Positions 1 to 10,278 of a DNA stretch of 64,000 nucleotides are shown here, in pieces. Position 1 is the stretch's first letter. Every line of letters starts with the position of its first letter. A program made the translations under genes and the position numbers. The notes under the pieces are model-generated. The model saw nothing but the letters and a program-made list of their open reading frames with translations. It was not told the DNA's origin and ran no database searches. Source of the DNA: Aralia elata (taxonomy: Eukaryota; Streptophyta; Magnoliopsida; Apiales; Araliaceae); assembly GCA_034770075.1 (NCBI GenBank), contig CM068380.1:41119533-41183532 (forward strand), given 5' to 3'.

Positions 1-544
1 TGAATTATTATTTCAGCACCTGTTAGTGGATAATTATTTTGATTATTCCACATCCTTGATAATTATTGTTATTCGCACTTGGTGCAATTGAATTCATGTT
101 CTATTATTAATGAACTGTGAATAAGTTAAAGTTCTTTCATTCATGAAATGTTTATGAGATAGATCTATGCTAGTTGTATCAGCTAGATCAAGCATGTTTA
201 AATTTGTTAAATCAAATCGATTTTAAAAGTTGTTCCTAACCAATTAATTTGTTAAGGATTCCAGACTGAGAAAAGAATAACTTTTAAGGCATTATATTGG
301 AAAACAATTGTTTGCCCGTCTTATTAAGTGATTATGCATTCACTGAGAATGAGAGGCTGATCCCCTCGATTACCAAAACTTATTACAGGACCAGTTTAAA
401 TACTGACAACCTCCGTATATGTTCACGGTCATTGTTGACCACTCAACATCATTGATTCAATCTTTCAAATATTGAAACTTGAACTCTTATTCTTTCACAA
501 TTGATATTTATTGTTGAAAGTTTCAAAGGTTAAATTCCTTTTTA

Positions 545-614
545 ATCATGATATACCTCCTTTGTAATTAAATTTGCTAAGCAAATTAGTTGCTTACCCT
601 TGCTATATCATGAT
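545..614 (+). other. Two-level stem-loop in LTR R/U5 (5' LTR copy)
   Basis: The outer arms ATCATGATATA (545-555) and TATATCATGAT (604-614) are perfect reverse complements. Between them lies a second perfect stem, TAAGCAA (578-584) / TTGCTTA (590-596), with loop ATTAG. Both stems recur in other LTRs of the window (9908-9976, 50303-50375, 54760-54832). The role is unknown; an RNA structure in the leader or 3' end of the element transcript is likely. Confidence 0.7.
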
Positions 615-624
615 GTTTATTTCA

Positions 625-678
625 GCTAGACCGGAAAGTTCCAAGAAGGATAAAGGAAAAAACAAAGCTCAGGAATAG
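625..678 (+). other. Short lysine-rich frame in LTR, after a TTTCAG
   Basis: After ...TTATTTCAG the frame GCT AGA CCG reads ARPESSKKDKGKNKAQE and then TAG. The 3' LTR copy (9988-10041) differs by one residue. Similar basic tails ending in a stop occur at the same LTR position at 50384-50437, 54699-54752 (minus), 53772-53837 (minus) and 61443-61490. It could be a spliced 3' exon or a chance conserved block. Confidence 0.35.
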
Positions 679-918
679 ACTTATGTGAATGTTTAATTAT
701 CGTATTATCTGATGTAATAATTTTAGATAAACCTTTTATAATGTTAAGGATATGTTTTAAGTTAAGGTTATTAGACCTTGGGATTTGATGTAGAACCTTA
801 TTTAAATGAACAATGTATATTTATTATTCCGTAATAGTTCATAAAATGTGTATGATGATGATGAATCTTGAGCACCGAATCCGAGGTTAGAGAACCCGAA
901 TTTGGGGGCGTCACAGGT

Positions 919-929
919 TGGTATCAGAG
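919..929 (+). other. Primer binding site (initiator tRNA-Met)
   Basis: TGGTATCAGAG begins 3 bases after the 5' LTR end. It is complementary to the 3' end of plant initiator tRNA-Met, the usual minus-strand primer of Ty3/gypsy elements. Confidence 0.92.
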
Positions 930-1129
930 TTATAGGTTATAAACATTAGGATGCGAAACCTAGGTTATAACCTTAGAAGAAAACAGTATAGAGTATGCTA
1001 GGAGATGGATTGTAGAAATTCATCAAGTATAGATTGTACATAATAAAATATCATTTCATTTTATCAACGAATATATTTTATTGTGATACTGATGTTGTGT
1101 ATTGTTTGTTTTGGTGTTGTGATTATAGA

Positions 1130-1728
1130 ATGCCTGAAGAACAGCAAGGTAGTCACAACGTGGGCCAAGAACAGATAGATCCAGTGGAAGAACCGGTAGA
1201 GCAGGAAGTGATGCTAGATACCCCCAAGGATGAATTGATCGGCGACCTAATGGCCAAGAGCCATGAGTTAGAAGAGAGAATTGCCCAATTGGAGGAAGAA
1301 AACCAAACCCATCAGCTTATGGAGCAATAATATAGAGATGTAGTTCATCAGGCTCAGGGGCAGTCAGTTGAGTTGAGAGGAGGCTGGAGCTAGTAGAGTT
1401 ACAGCTAGGAATAATCCAGGTAGAGAATGAAGCTTTAAGGTTTGAGTTTGATGTGGAGATAGCTGAGAAGATAAGAATTGAGGATGCATGGGTCGATGCG
1501 GCTAGGAAAGTTGATCAGCTGAAGGGGGAATTGAAGGCCAAAGAGGTCAGGATCGAGTCCTTGAGGCGGGCATTAGATGCAGCATATGCGAATCCTAGAT
1601 TTGGAGAAAGGAGGCAATATTTTGAGACCGGTGAGTCGAGTCGTTCTGTTCGACGTCGAGTGGATGGAGATGCACTTCAGGAGCAGAAGCATGTCCATGC
1701 TGAGGTGGCTCAGCCGGACAGGCAGTGA
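1130..1728 (+). pseudogene. Extra coiled-coil ORF upstream of gag (broken)
   Basis: The frame starts MPEEQQGSHN at 1130, runs to a TAA at 1328, continues in the same frame to about 1380, and after a one-base slip resumes to a TGA at 1726-1728. Read across the two breaks it is about 200 codons, rich in Glu, Leu, Lys and Arg with heptad-like spacing (for example ELEERIAQLEEENQ, and further on KVDQLKGELKAKEVRIESL). The end is Arg-rich (SSRSVRRRVDG). It has no zinc knuckle, protease or RT motif. It lies between the primer site and gag, separated from gag by about 510 bases of non-coding leader. It is not a domain of the usual Tekay polyprotein that I recognise. A structural or nucleic-acid-binding accessory protein is possible, but the function is unknown. 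Confidence 0.6.
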
Positions 1729-2242
1729 TGTGTTGGTTTAGTTATTATGTATATAGATGCATTAGTACCCCTTTTGTTTATTAGGGTTATGTATGATGTA
1801 AACCTCAGGCAGTGGGAGGTAGTGTGTAAATAGGATGTATTCCTAACTTATGTGTTCAGGGGAGTATATCTTTTAGTAGGCTCCTCTTTTGATGTTAAAA
1901 ATGGGGTAATGAGCATTTATAAAAATATGTCAGGCATGTAAGTATGTAACACTAAGATTTGGTATATGAATATAAATACAGTATTATGATTATGTGTTTG
2001 ATTAAGTAAATACGATTTGAGAATTAAGTTAGTAAGTTGTCTATCTAAAAAATGTTAATTCAGCAAACCGTATTGGTTAATACAGCAAATCGTATTGGTA
2101 AATTCAGTAAGCTGAATTTTAAAAATCGAATGTTATGGTTCTATGAGTTTAAATTATGTATTACATTATAAATGCTAGCACTAATAAGTTATGGCGTAAC
2201 ATAAAATTAAAGGAGTAACTTAAGGTTTTGTTTATTTAGATA
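1729..2242 (+). other. Non-coding leader between the extra ORF and gag
   Basis: There is no reading frame of note. At 2057-2118 there are three spaced degenerate copies of an AATTCAGCAAGCTGAATT-like inverted repeat. The same leader, with a better preserved array, is seen at 36564-36906. Confidence 0.6.
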
Positions 2243-3297
2243 ATGCCGCCGAGACGACAAACTCGAAACCAAAGGGAGGAAAGATCTGTTAATAACGAAG
2301 GGGGTCAAGTGAACCCAATGCAAGACTTTGTTAACATGTTAGCGCAAGAAATGCAGAATCAAGTACCATCAGCAGGAAATCCGCCAGTGAACCAATTGGC
2401 GAATTTTAAGGACTTTAAAGCAGTAGGTCCGCCACAGTTTTAGGGGACAACAGATCCTATTGAAGCTCAAACATGGATAAAGGAGATGGAGAAGGCTTTT
2501 ATTATTGCAAAAGTTGTAGAAGAGCAAAAGACAGCTTTTGCTACCTATTTAATGAAAGGTGAGGCCAATTTTTGGTGGGAATCAAATCAAAATAGGGCCG
2601 GTGAAGGAGTGGTAACGTGGGAAAGGTTTAAAGAATTGTTTTTCGAAAACTATTTTCCATGAAGTATGCAAGGAAGAATGGAAGTTAAGTTTTTGGAGTT
2701 AAAACAAGAGAATATGTCAGTCTCAGAATTCGCAGCCAAATTTAATGAGTTAGCAAGGTTTGCACCACATCAAGTGGATACCGAGGAGCAAAAGGCGCGG
2801 AGATTTGAGAACGGGTTGAAACCCTGGATTTTCAGCAAGGTGGCAGTGTTATAAATTGATTCGTTTTTGACTCTGTTAGAGAAAGCTATCATTGCAGAAG
2901 GTGGTAGTGAAGCAGTGTCCAAGTACAATTGAGAAAAGAATAAGAAGAAGAATGAAGGTGAAAATAAGAATGTTAGTAGTGGAGGTAGCAACAGCAAGAA
3001 ACGCAAATGGAACAGCAGTGGCAACAACTCAGAGACTCAGCAAGGGAGTGTTCAGCAGAAGAAGAAAGCATGTGACAAGTGTGGAAAGAATCACTTTGGG
3101 GAGTGTATGAAGGGGAAGAATGTTTGTTTTAATTGTGGTCAGGAAGGACATCTTTCTCCAAATTGCCCTAAGCCAAGGAAAGGTGGTTGTTTTTCCTGTG
3201 GAGGAACGGGTCATCGATTCAAGGATTGTCCGCTTAAGAAGAATACTGAGGGAGGAAGTGGCAATAAGAGCAGTAACCCAAAGTTAACCATTGGAGG
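2243..3297 (+). pseudogene. gag: gag (Tekay-type), four in-frame stops
   Basis: The frame begins MPPRRQTRNQ at 2243, a typical start for this clade. The capsid region (WWES..., FKELFFENYFP, FLELKQENMSVSEF, FNELARF) continues in one frame across stops at 2441 (TAG), 2660 (TGA), 2852 (TAA) and 2930 (TGA). The C-terminal part is Lys/Asn/Ser-rich, then CDKCGKNHFGEC, and two CCHC zinc knuckles: CFNCGQEGHLSPNC (about 3124-3165) and CFSCGGTGHRFKDC (about 3190-3231). Gag would form the virus-like particle and package RNA through the knuckles. The same frame runs on into protease with no stop between, so the parent made a Gag-Pol fusion from one ORF. This copy cannot make full-length Gag. Confidence 0.92.
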
Positions 3298-5110
3298 GAC
3301 AGTACCGCAAAGCAAACCAATAGCTAGAACATTCAACATGACTGTGCAAGACACGGTTGCATCAAAGGAAGTGGTGTTAGGTATTATTCTGATCAATAAT
3401 ATAAATGCCTGTGTATTATTTGATTCGGGAGCTACATGTTCATTTGTGTCTGATGATTTTGCTAAAAGGTTAAATTTACCTTGTGAAAAGTTAGAAAACC
3501 CAATAAACATAGAAGTTGCAAATAAAGAAGTGATCCCTATAGAATTTATCCATAAGAACTGTTGTGTGGAAATAAGGGGACATGCGTTAAGCGTGAATTT
3601 AATTCCAATGCGCTTAGGAGAATTTGATGTAATCCTAGGAATGGATTGGTTGTTTAACCATGAGGCAGTTATTGACTGTCAGAAAAAGAGCATACTCCTT
3701 AGGACACCCAATAAGTCTAAGGTTGTATTTTATGGCAGCAAGTCGCCAAGACAAACGAGTTTTCTAACGATGATGCAGGCCAAGAAGATGTTGAAGAAAG
3801 GATGTGAGGGTTATTTGGCTCATGTAGTGGATACACGAATGGTGAATTCTGACTTGGGGCAGATACCTATAGTGAATGAGTTCGTGGATGTTTTTCCAGA
3901 GGAATTGCCAGGACTTCCACCAGACCGAGAGATAGAGTTTGTAATTGATTTAGTACCAGGGACAGCGCCGATATCGAAAGCACCGTATAGGATGGCTCCG
4001 GTAGAAATGAAAGAGTTAATGGTTCAACTGCAGGATTTGTTGGACAAAAAGTACATTCAACCTAATGTATCTCCGTGGGGGACACTGGTGTTGTTTGTAA
4101 AGAAGAAGGATGGATCGATGAGGTTGTGCATAGATTATAGAGAATTGAATAAGGTGACAATCAAGAACAAGTATCCATTACCGAGAATAGATGATCTGTT
4201 TGATCAACTTAAAGGAGCGAAATATTTTTCAAAAATTGATTTGAGGACTGGTTATCATTAGCTAAAGGTGAGAATGGAGGATGTACCCAAGACAGCATTT
4301 AGAACTTGTTACGGCCATTATGAGTTTCTAGTGATGTCGTTTGTACTGACAAATGCGCCAGCTGCTTTTATGGACTTGATGAACAGAGTATTTAAACAGT
4401 ACCTGGATAAGTTCGTGGTTGTGTTCATTGACGACATTCTGGTGTATTCGAAGACTGAAGAGGAGCATGCCGAGCATTTAGGGATAATACTGGAGACATT
4501 GAGAACAGAAAAATTATATGCAAAATTTTCAAAGTGTGAATTTTGGTTGAAAAGAGTTCAATTTTTGGGACATGTTATCGACAACGAAGGAATTTCTGTT
4601 GATCCAGCAAAGGTAGAAGCGGTGAAAAATTAGGGACAACCAAGGACACCGACAGAGGTCAGAAGTTTCTTGGGATTGGCAGGTTATTACCGGAGGTTTA
4701 TTCAAGATTTCTCAAAGATAGCAACGCCATTGACAAATTTGACCAGGAAGACAGTTAAGTATGTGTGGACGGAGAAATGTGAGCAGAGTTTTCAAGAGTT
4801 GAAGAAGCGATTAAGTAAAGCACCTGTGTTATCCTTACCAAATAGTACGGGAGGTTTTACAGTGTACAGTGATGCGTCACACAAGGGACTGGGTTGCGTG
4901 TTAATGCAGAATGGTAAAGTTATTGCGTATGCGTCACGCCAGTTAAAAGATTATGAAAAGGGATACCCTACCTACGACCTGGAATTGGCAGCGGTAGTGT
5001 TTGCCCTTAAGATTTGGTGACATTATCTCTATGGAGAAAAGTGTGAGATATACACAGATCACAAAAGTCTGAAGTATATCTTTACACAAAATGAGTTAAA
5101 TATGAGGCAG
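3298..5110 (+). pseudogene. pol: pol part 1: protease, reverse transcriptase, RNase H (broken)
   Basis: The protease active site is LFDSGATCSF near 3416-3445, followed by LGMDWL. RT starts near 3990 (APYRMAPVEM) and keeps CIDYRELNKVT, FSKIDLRTGYH and the catalytic FIDDILVYS near 4426-4450. RNase H keeps YSDASHKGLG, DLELAAVVFAL and TDHKSLKY. In-frame stops are TAG at 4259 (where GYHQLKV is expected), TAG at 4631 (where a Trp before QP is expected) and TGA at 5018 (where Arg follows KIW). Near 5110-5120, after NMRQR, the usual link to integrase appears to be missing along with a frame change. All these domains belong to one polyprotein that copies the element RNA into DNA. Confidence 0.93.
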
Positions 5111-5117
5111 AGAGAAG

Positions 5118-6657
5118 TTGTTTGTGTTGACAGAGCAGGAAAAGTTAGTAAGAGAGATAGAGAAAATGGAGTTGGAGGTGAAAAATCCGAGGAATTCAGA
5201 TAAAGTAATAGAAATGGAAGCAAGTCCGACCTTATTGGACAAGGTGAAGGAGGCACAAGAGAATGATGAAGAATGTGGTAACATTAAGAAACGGTTAGCT
5301 GAAGGTGAAGAGTTGAAGTATAAGATTGATAGCACTGGATTGCTGAAATTCGAAAATCGAGTTTGGATACCTTCAGTACCAGAATTAAGAGAAGAGATTT
5401 TACAAGAGGCCCACAGTACGAGATACTCGATACACCAGGAAGCACAAAGATGTATCAAGATCTGCGTCAATATTTTTGGTGGCCGAACATGAAGAGAGAG
5501 GTTGCAAAATGTGTCAGCAGATGTTTAACCTGTCAGAGAGTCAAGGCAGAGCATCAACGACCGAGTGGATTATTGCAGCCTTTAGAGATTCCTGAATGGA
5601 AATGGGAGCATATCATAATGAATTTTGTGGTGGGGCTTCCAGCAACACAGAAAGGTTATAACGCCATATGGATGATTGTGGATTGTCTTACAAAGTCAGC
5701 GCACTTTTTGCCGATCAAGATTAGATACAATTTGGATCAACTAGCCAAGTTGTATATCAAAGAAATAGTTTTAAGACATGGAGTGCCAGTATCAATTGTA
5801 TCTGATAGAGATCCGCGCTTCACTTCAAATTTTTGGAGGAGTCTTCAAGAAAGAATGGGGACACAATTGAGGTTAAGTACCACTTATCATCCACAGTCCA
5901 ATGGGCAAAGCGAGAGAACAATTCAAACATTAGAAGATATGCTCAAAGCCTGTGTGATGGACTTCAAGGGAAGCTGGGAGGATCATCTTCCACTCGTAGA
6001 ATTTGCGTATAATAACAGTTATCACGCGAGTATTGGAATGCCACCATACGAAGCACTGTATGGGAGGAAATGTAGAACGCCCTTGTATTGGGTGAAGTAG
6101 GTGAACGCAGACTGTTGGGGCCAGAATTGGTGCAGCAGACCATAGAGATCATCAGGGTAATAAGAGCTCGTCTGGTAACAGCTCAAGATCGTCAAAAGAA
6201 GTATGCAGATTTGCATCGCAAGAAGAGAGACTTCGAAGTAGGAAGCTATGTGTTTTTGAAAGTATCTCCTTGGAAAGGGAAAATAAGATTTGGCAAGAAA
6301 GGAAAATTAAGTCCGAGATTTATTGGACCGTTCGAGATACTGAAGAAGATAGGTGAAGTGGCGTACGAGGTGGCTCTACCTTCTGAACTAGAACATATCC
6401 ACAACGTATTTCATGTGTCAGTGTTGCGTCCGTATAAGCCTGATTACAAGCATGTTATATCATATGAACTGATTCAAGTCGAGAAGGACTTATCGTATGA
6501 AGAAATTCCTATAGAAATTTTGGATAGGAAAGAGTAGAAGTTAAGGAATAAAGTTATACATTCTGTCAAAGTGCTCTGGAGAAACCACGCAGTTGAAGAA
6601 GCTACGTGGGAACTCGAGAAAAAGATGAGGAAGAATTATCTTAATCTTTTTGAGTAA
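5118..6657 (+). pseudogene. pol: pol part 2: integrase and chromodomain (broken)
   Basis: The zinc-binding N-terminal domain is split by a one-base loss near 5435 (the expected SIHPGSTKMY is broken); the rest reads FWWPNMKREV...CLTCQRVKAEHQRPSGLL. The catalytic core keeps the three acidic residues in IVDCLTKSAHF, VSDRDPRFTS and NGQSERTIQTLE. A second one-base loss near 6092 splits YW from EVGERRLLGPELV. The C-terminal region has GKLSPRFIGPFEIL and HNVFHVSVLRPY, then EEIPIEILDRKE, a TAG at 6535, and a chromodomain-like end with VKVLWRNHAVEEATWE, stopping at TAA 6655-6657. In this clade the chromodomain is thought to guide insertion to heterochromatin. Confidence 0.93.
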
Positions 6658-6690
6658 CCTTATGTGAAATTTCGGGGACGTAATTCTTAT

Positions 6691-6703
6691 AAGGAGGGGA
6701 GGA
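6691..6703 (+). other. Polypurine tract
   Basis: AAGGAGGGGAGGA lies directly before the 3' LTR start TGTAATAGCC. The preceding TTCGGGGACGTAATTCTTAT is a block shared with the other gypsy elements here (TTCCGAGGACGGAATCC...). Confidence 0.9.
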
Positions 6704-6826
6704 TGTAATAGCCAGAACTTTAAGTCGTATTGTAAATGAATATATTAATTAAATATTAATGTTATTGAAAATTTTATGGCATATAAGGAATGATCTATGT
6801 GACTAATTGTTAGTTAAAAGAGGTCC

Positions 6827-7040
6827 CACTAATAGTTATTCAATTTAGTGGACTAACCTAGGAATTTTAGTATCAAGCAATTGATAAGATAATGAGTTAA
6901 TTAAATATTCAATTCAATTGAATATAGTAAGTAAATGAAATTGTAAATTAATTAATATGAGTATTAATTAATGAGGATTATGTGAAATATGAATAATTAT
7001 TTTTCTGTAGTCCATTTAGTAATAAAACACTAGTGGACTA
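6827..7040 (+). other. Chain of inverted repeats at LTR U3 start
   Basis: There are three stems: CACTAA (6827-6832) with TTAGTG (6845-6850); ATTAATTAATA (6947-6957) with its perfect complement at 6962-6972 and loop TGAG; TAGTCCA (7008-7014) with TGGACTA (7034-7040). The first and third recur in other gypsy LTRs (14098-14122, 14274-14306, 50964-50996). Confidence 0.55.
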
Positions 7041-8783
7041 GCCTAATTAATTAATTAACCAAGCCCACTCGATTAATTGAACATGGACTTAGATAATTAA
7101 CATGTGGATTAACTAAATTAGCCCAACATCTAATTAAATTAGTAGCCCAAGAAGCAAAGTAAAAATCTTGGCAAACTAGTAGCCCAAATAGAGTAAAAGG
7201 GAGCCCAATTGTATTTAAAACAAAGCCCAAATTGTTAGCCCACTTGGAAGATATTTTGAGCAACTTGTTTATCCATTAAAGTAATAAAAGAAAAAGGGAA
7301 ATTGGACAAATAAAGGGGGGTTGCCGAAATTTGGGCCCCACATGCGATGAGTTGTTGATTTGCAAGGAGCTTGCTTGTTAAGATTAACAAAAAAAGTACA
7401 ATAAGTGATGACAACCCATCACCAAGTTGTCAAGCTTTGTACTTGCTAATGATGCTAATATGGATAGATACAATACACATATCTATATATTATGTAAGTA
7501 AGTAATTAGATTGTAAGGCATGAGTCTTATTCATCTTCTTCTTTGGTAGTTGGAGAGAGAGAAAATTTGAGAGAAAACTAGAGAGAGAAAGTAGAGAGAA
7601 AATACTTTGAGAGAGTGTTCTTATGGGGGAAAAGAGGAGAGGAATTGCCGCCACCTAGAGGGGAAGGAGGATAGCTTATGGATATCCCATAAGTTCATCT
7701 CATACTTTGGAAAGCAAAGGAAGAGAGCCATCAAGCAAAGAAGATATAAAATCTATCCTAAAAACCCTAATTTTGGGTTATGGGTAAAACCTTATGTTAG
7801 AAGTTTGAAGTTCATGTTTTAAATATTTAGAATCATATTAAATATGTTTATGTTTGATGATATGTGGTTGTGGTATGAAAGGGTATGGGTTTGTGTAGAA
7901 AAGTTAGGCTAAAAGCATGAAAATATTTTTACCGACGCACAAACCGTAACTTATTCGAATAAATTATGTGTTTTAAAATATATACATGATATTGTTGTTT
8001 TCTTTTTTCTGAGCTTTAAGGGTTAAGTTAAGAAAAGAACCTCCTTGGAATCAATGAAAAAAAAGTTAAAATGAGAGAGTTATGTAATTTTCCCAAAACG
8101 TGCTAACTATTGGAGCACTGTCGGAATAGTCCACTTTCGGGCGAGTTTCAGTGACCAAACTTTGTCCAAATTTAGTGTTTGATGATGGAAAATTGTAGTT
8201 CGGAAAGATACAAATCCAACGAGTCTGACTAGACCCTAATTCGAATTATAGATTTCATTTTATGAGTGTTTCCGTAAGGGACCTCAAAACTGAAAACGGG
8301 CCAAAACCCGCTGACCCCTAGCTGCCGTGCACTGTTTCGAACCCTTAGAAAGTGCAATAAATTTTGGTCTTTTTACCACTAAAACTATAGGAAGTTATGT
8401 ACCACCTGTCCAAAATTAGTCAAATTCCGACTTGTAATGAAAAATCTACGGCTAAAATAAAAACATAGAGTTTTTCGACGAAAACAGCTAAAATTGGAGT
8501 TCTATAAATTTGATGACCACGAAATCTTAACTGGGAGTACTTGTTAATATGTATAAGATGCTATCAAAAATTTGGAGTCATCGGAGTTGTACAAGATAGT
8601 GATCATTTTTCTTGGTTTCGAAAGTTAAAACGGACGTGTGAACAATGTTAAAAGAAATTGAAAATTTTCATAAGGAAAGTATTTTTGAGTTTGGAATATA
8701 TGTTCATATGTGCGGAAAGACTTGAAAAAAACAAAAAGTCGATTGTTAAAAGAGGTTAAATCATTTTAAGAATGCAAGCTTCC

Positions 8784-8967
8784 AATCCAGCTTGTTGGAT
8801 TGTGTAAATCCAGCTTGCTGAATTGATTAGTTTGAATCCAGGTTGCTAGATTGAGGAAAACAGTTTGTTGAATTGAATAGTGTTAATCAAGGATGCTGGA
8901 TTAGAGGTCAGTTTAAATCCAGGGTGCTAGATTGTAATCCAGATTTGAATCCAATTTGCTGGATTGG
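8784..8967 (+). repeat. Array of 18-bp AATCCAGC-TT-GCTGGATT palindromes
   Basis: About eight spaced, imperfect copies of an 8+2+8 inverted repeat, about 20-30 bp apart, end roughly 30 bp before the TATA box. A fuller array is at 52727-52981 in a related LTR, and a variant (AATTCAGC-AA-GCTGAATT) is in the gypsy leader at 36695-36800. The layout suggests a binding site for a dimeric factor in the LTR promoter. Confidence 0.75.
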
Positions 8968-8998
8968 GTATTTAACCTACTGGATCATAAAGATAGAC

Positions 8999-9006
8999 TT
9001 ATATAA
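8999..9006 (+). promoter_or_regulatory. Probable LTR TATA box
   Basis: TTATATAAGG lies just after the palindrome array, in the context GGATCATAAAG. The related LTR has the same arrangement with TTATATAA at 53013-53020. Transcription would start about 30 bases downstream. Confidence 0.6.
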
Positions 9007-9907
9007 GGAAAGAGTAAGTAGTGAAGTGATTAAAAGATTATCAAATGATAATTATAACACTAAGACTTTAATGTAATGTCTAATACTAAACTATGTGACT
9101 GACTATTAGACAATGAAATGTAAATCAATGATATTATGGGTGAAATGTGTAATGCTAATTGAGATATCAACTTATAAATGATAGGTCTTTCAAAAGAAGT
9201 CATATTAAATTGCGTAGCAGTAGTCAGCGATAAAGGCAAGTTCCTTAACCCTACTCAAATTTATATTGAGCAAGTTCTTAACTTACACAACTTCGTACAT
9301 TGTGTAAGAACCTGATTATTGATACGAACTTTTATATACTGCAAGTTCTCTAATTCAACCTTGAATTATTATTTCAGCACCTGTTAGTGGATAATTATTT
9401 TGATTATTCCACATCCTTGATAATTATTGTTATTCGCACTTGGTGCAATTGAATTCATGTTCTATTATTAATGAACTGTGAATTAGTTAAAGTTCTTTCA
9501 TTCATGAAATGTTTATGAAATAGATCTATGCTAGTTGTATCAGCTAGATCAAGCATGTTTAAATTTGTTAAATCAAATCGATTTTAAAAGTTGTTCCTAA
9601 CCAATTAATTTGTTAAGGATTCCAGACTGAGAAAAGAACAACTTTTAAGGCATTATATTGGAAAACAATTGTTTTCCCGTCTTATTAAGTGATTATACAT
9701 ATTCGCCGAGTATGAGAGGTTGATCCCCTTGATTACCAAAACTTATTACAGAACCAGTTTAAATACTGACAACCTCCGTATATGTTCACGGTCATTGTTG
9801 ACCACTCAGCATCATTGATTCAATCTTTCAAATATTGAAACTTGAACTCTTATTCTTTCACAATTGATATTTATTGTTGAAAGTTTCAAAAGTTAAATTC
9901 CTTTCTA

Positions 9908-9976
9908 ATCATGATATACCTCCTTTGTAATTAAACTTGCTAAGCAAATTAGTTGCTTGCCCATGCTATATCATGA
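9908..9976 (+). other. Two-level stem-loop in LTR R/U5 (3' LTR copy)
   Basis: Outer arms are at 9908-9918 and 9967-9976. The inner stem is TAAGCAA (9941-9947) / TTGCTTG (9953-9959). It is the same structure as 545-614, with one G-T pair. Confidence 0.65.
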
Positions 9977-9987
9977 CGTTTTTTTCA

Positions 9988-10041
9988 GCTAGACCGGAAA
10001 GTTCCAAGAAGGATAAAGGAAAAAGCAAAGCTCAGGAATAG
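9988..10041 (+). other. Short lysine-rich frame in LTR (3' LTR copy)
   Basis: It reads ARPESSKKDKGKSKAQE and then TAG after TTTTTTCAG; see 625-678. Confidence 0.35.
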
Positions 10042-10278
10042 ACTTATGTGAATGTTTAATTATCGTATTATCTGATGTAATAATTTTAGATAAACCTTTT
10101 ATAATATTAAGGGTATGTTTTAAGTTAAGGTTATTAGATCTTGGGATTTGATGTAGAACCTTATTTAAATGAACAATGTATGTTTATTATTCCGCAATAG
10201 TTCATAAAATGTGTATGATGATGATGAATCTTGAGCACCGAATCCGAGGTTAGAGAACCCAGATTTGGGGGCGTCACA

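Larger units (their letters stand above)
1..915 (+). repeat. 5' LTR of the Tekay-type element (3' quarter only)
   Basis: This is the last 915 bases of the upstream LTR, ending GGGGGCGTCACA. It aligns with 9362-10278. It contains the R/U5 hairpin TAAGCAA/TTGCTTA (578-596), outer arms at 545-555 and 604-614, and a lysine-rich short frame at 625-678. Confidence 0.93.
1..10278 (+). mobile_element. Tekay/Del-type Ty3/gypsy LTR retrotransposon, decayed, 5' end outside window
   Basis: The order is 5' LTR (1-915, left part missing), initiator-Met primer site, an extra coiled-coil ORF, gag, protease, RT, RNase H, integrase, chromodomain, polypurine tract and 3' LTR (6704-10278). Positions 1-915 match 9362-10278 almost base for base (roughly 3% difference by eye), so these are the paired LTRs. 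Domain order and the chromodomain after integrase are characteristic of the Tekay (Del) clade of plant chromoviruses. The gag-pol frame has at least eight stops and several frame breaks, so the copy is dead. The five bases after the 3' LTR are CAAGA; the matching upstream duplication lies outside the window. It is inserted in a minus-strand gypsy LTR whose remainder starts at 10279. Confidence 0.93.
6704..10278 (+). repeat. 3' LTR of the Tekay-type element (3575 bp)
   Basis: It begins TGTAATAGCC and ends GGGCGTCACA. Features in order: inverted repeats near the start (6827-6850, 6947-6972, 7008-7040), a GA-rich stretch (7545-7620), an array of AATCCAGC/GCTGGATT palindromes (8784-8967), a TATA box (8999-9006), the R/U5 stem-loops (9908-9976) and the lysine-rich short frame (9988-10041). 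From the TATA position U3 is about 2.3 kb and R+U5 about 1.2 kb. Confidence 0.93.

Noticed and set aside
8784..8967. CRISPR-like array
   Set aside because: The repeats are short, imperfect palindromes with variable spacing inside a plant LTR promoter; no cas genes, and the genome is eukaryotic.
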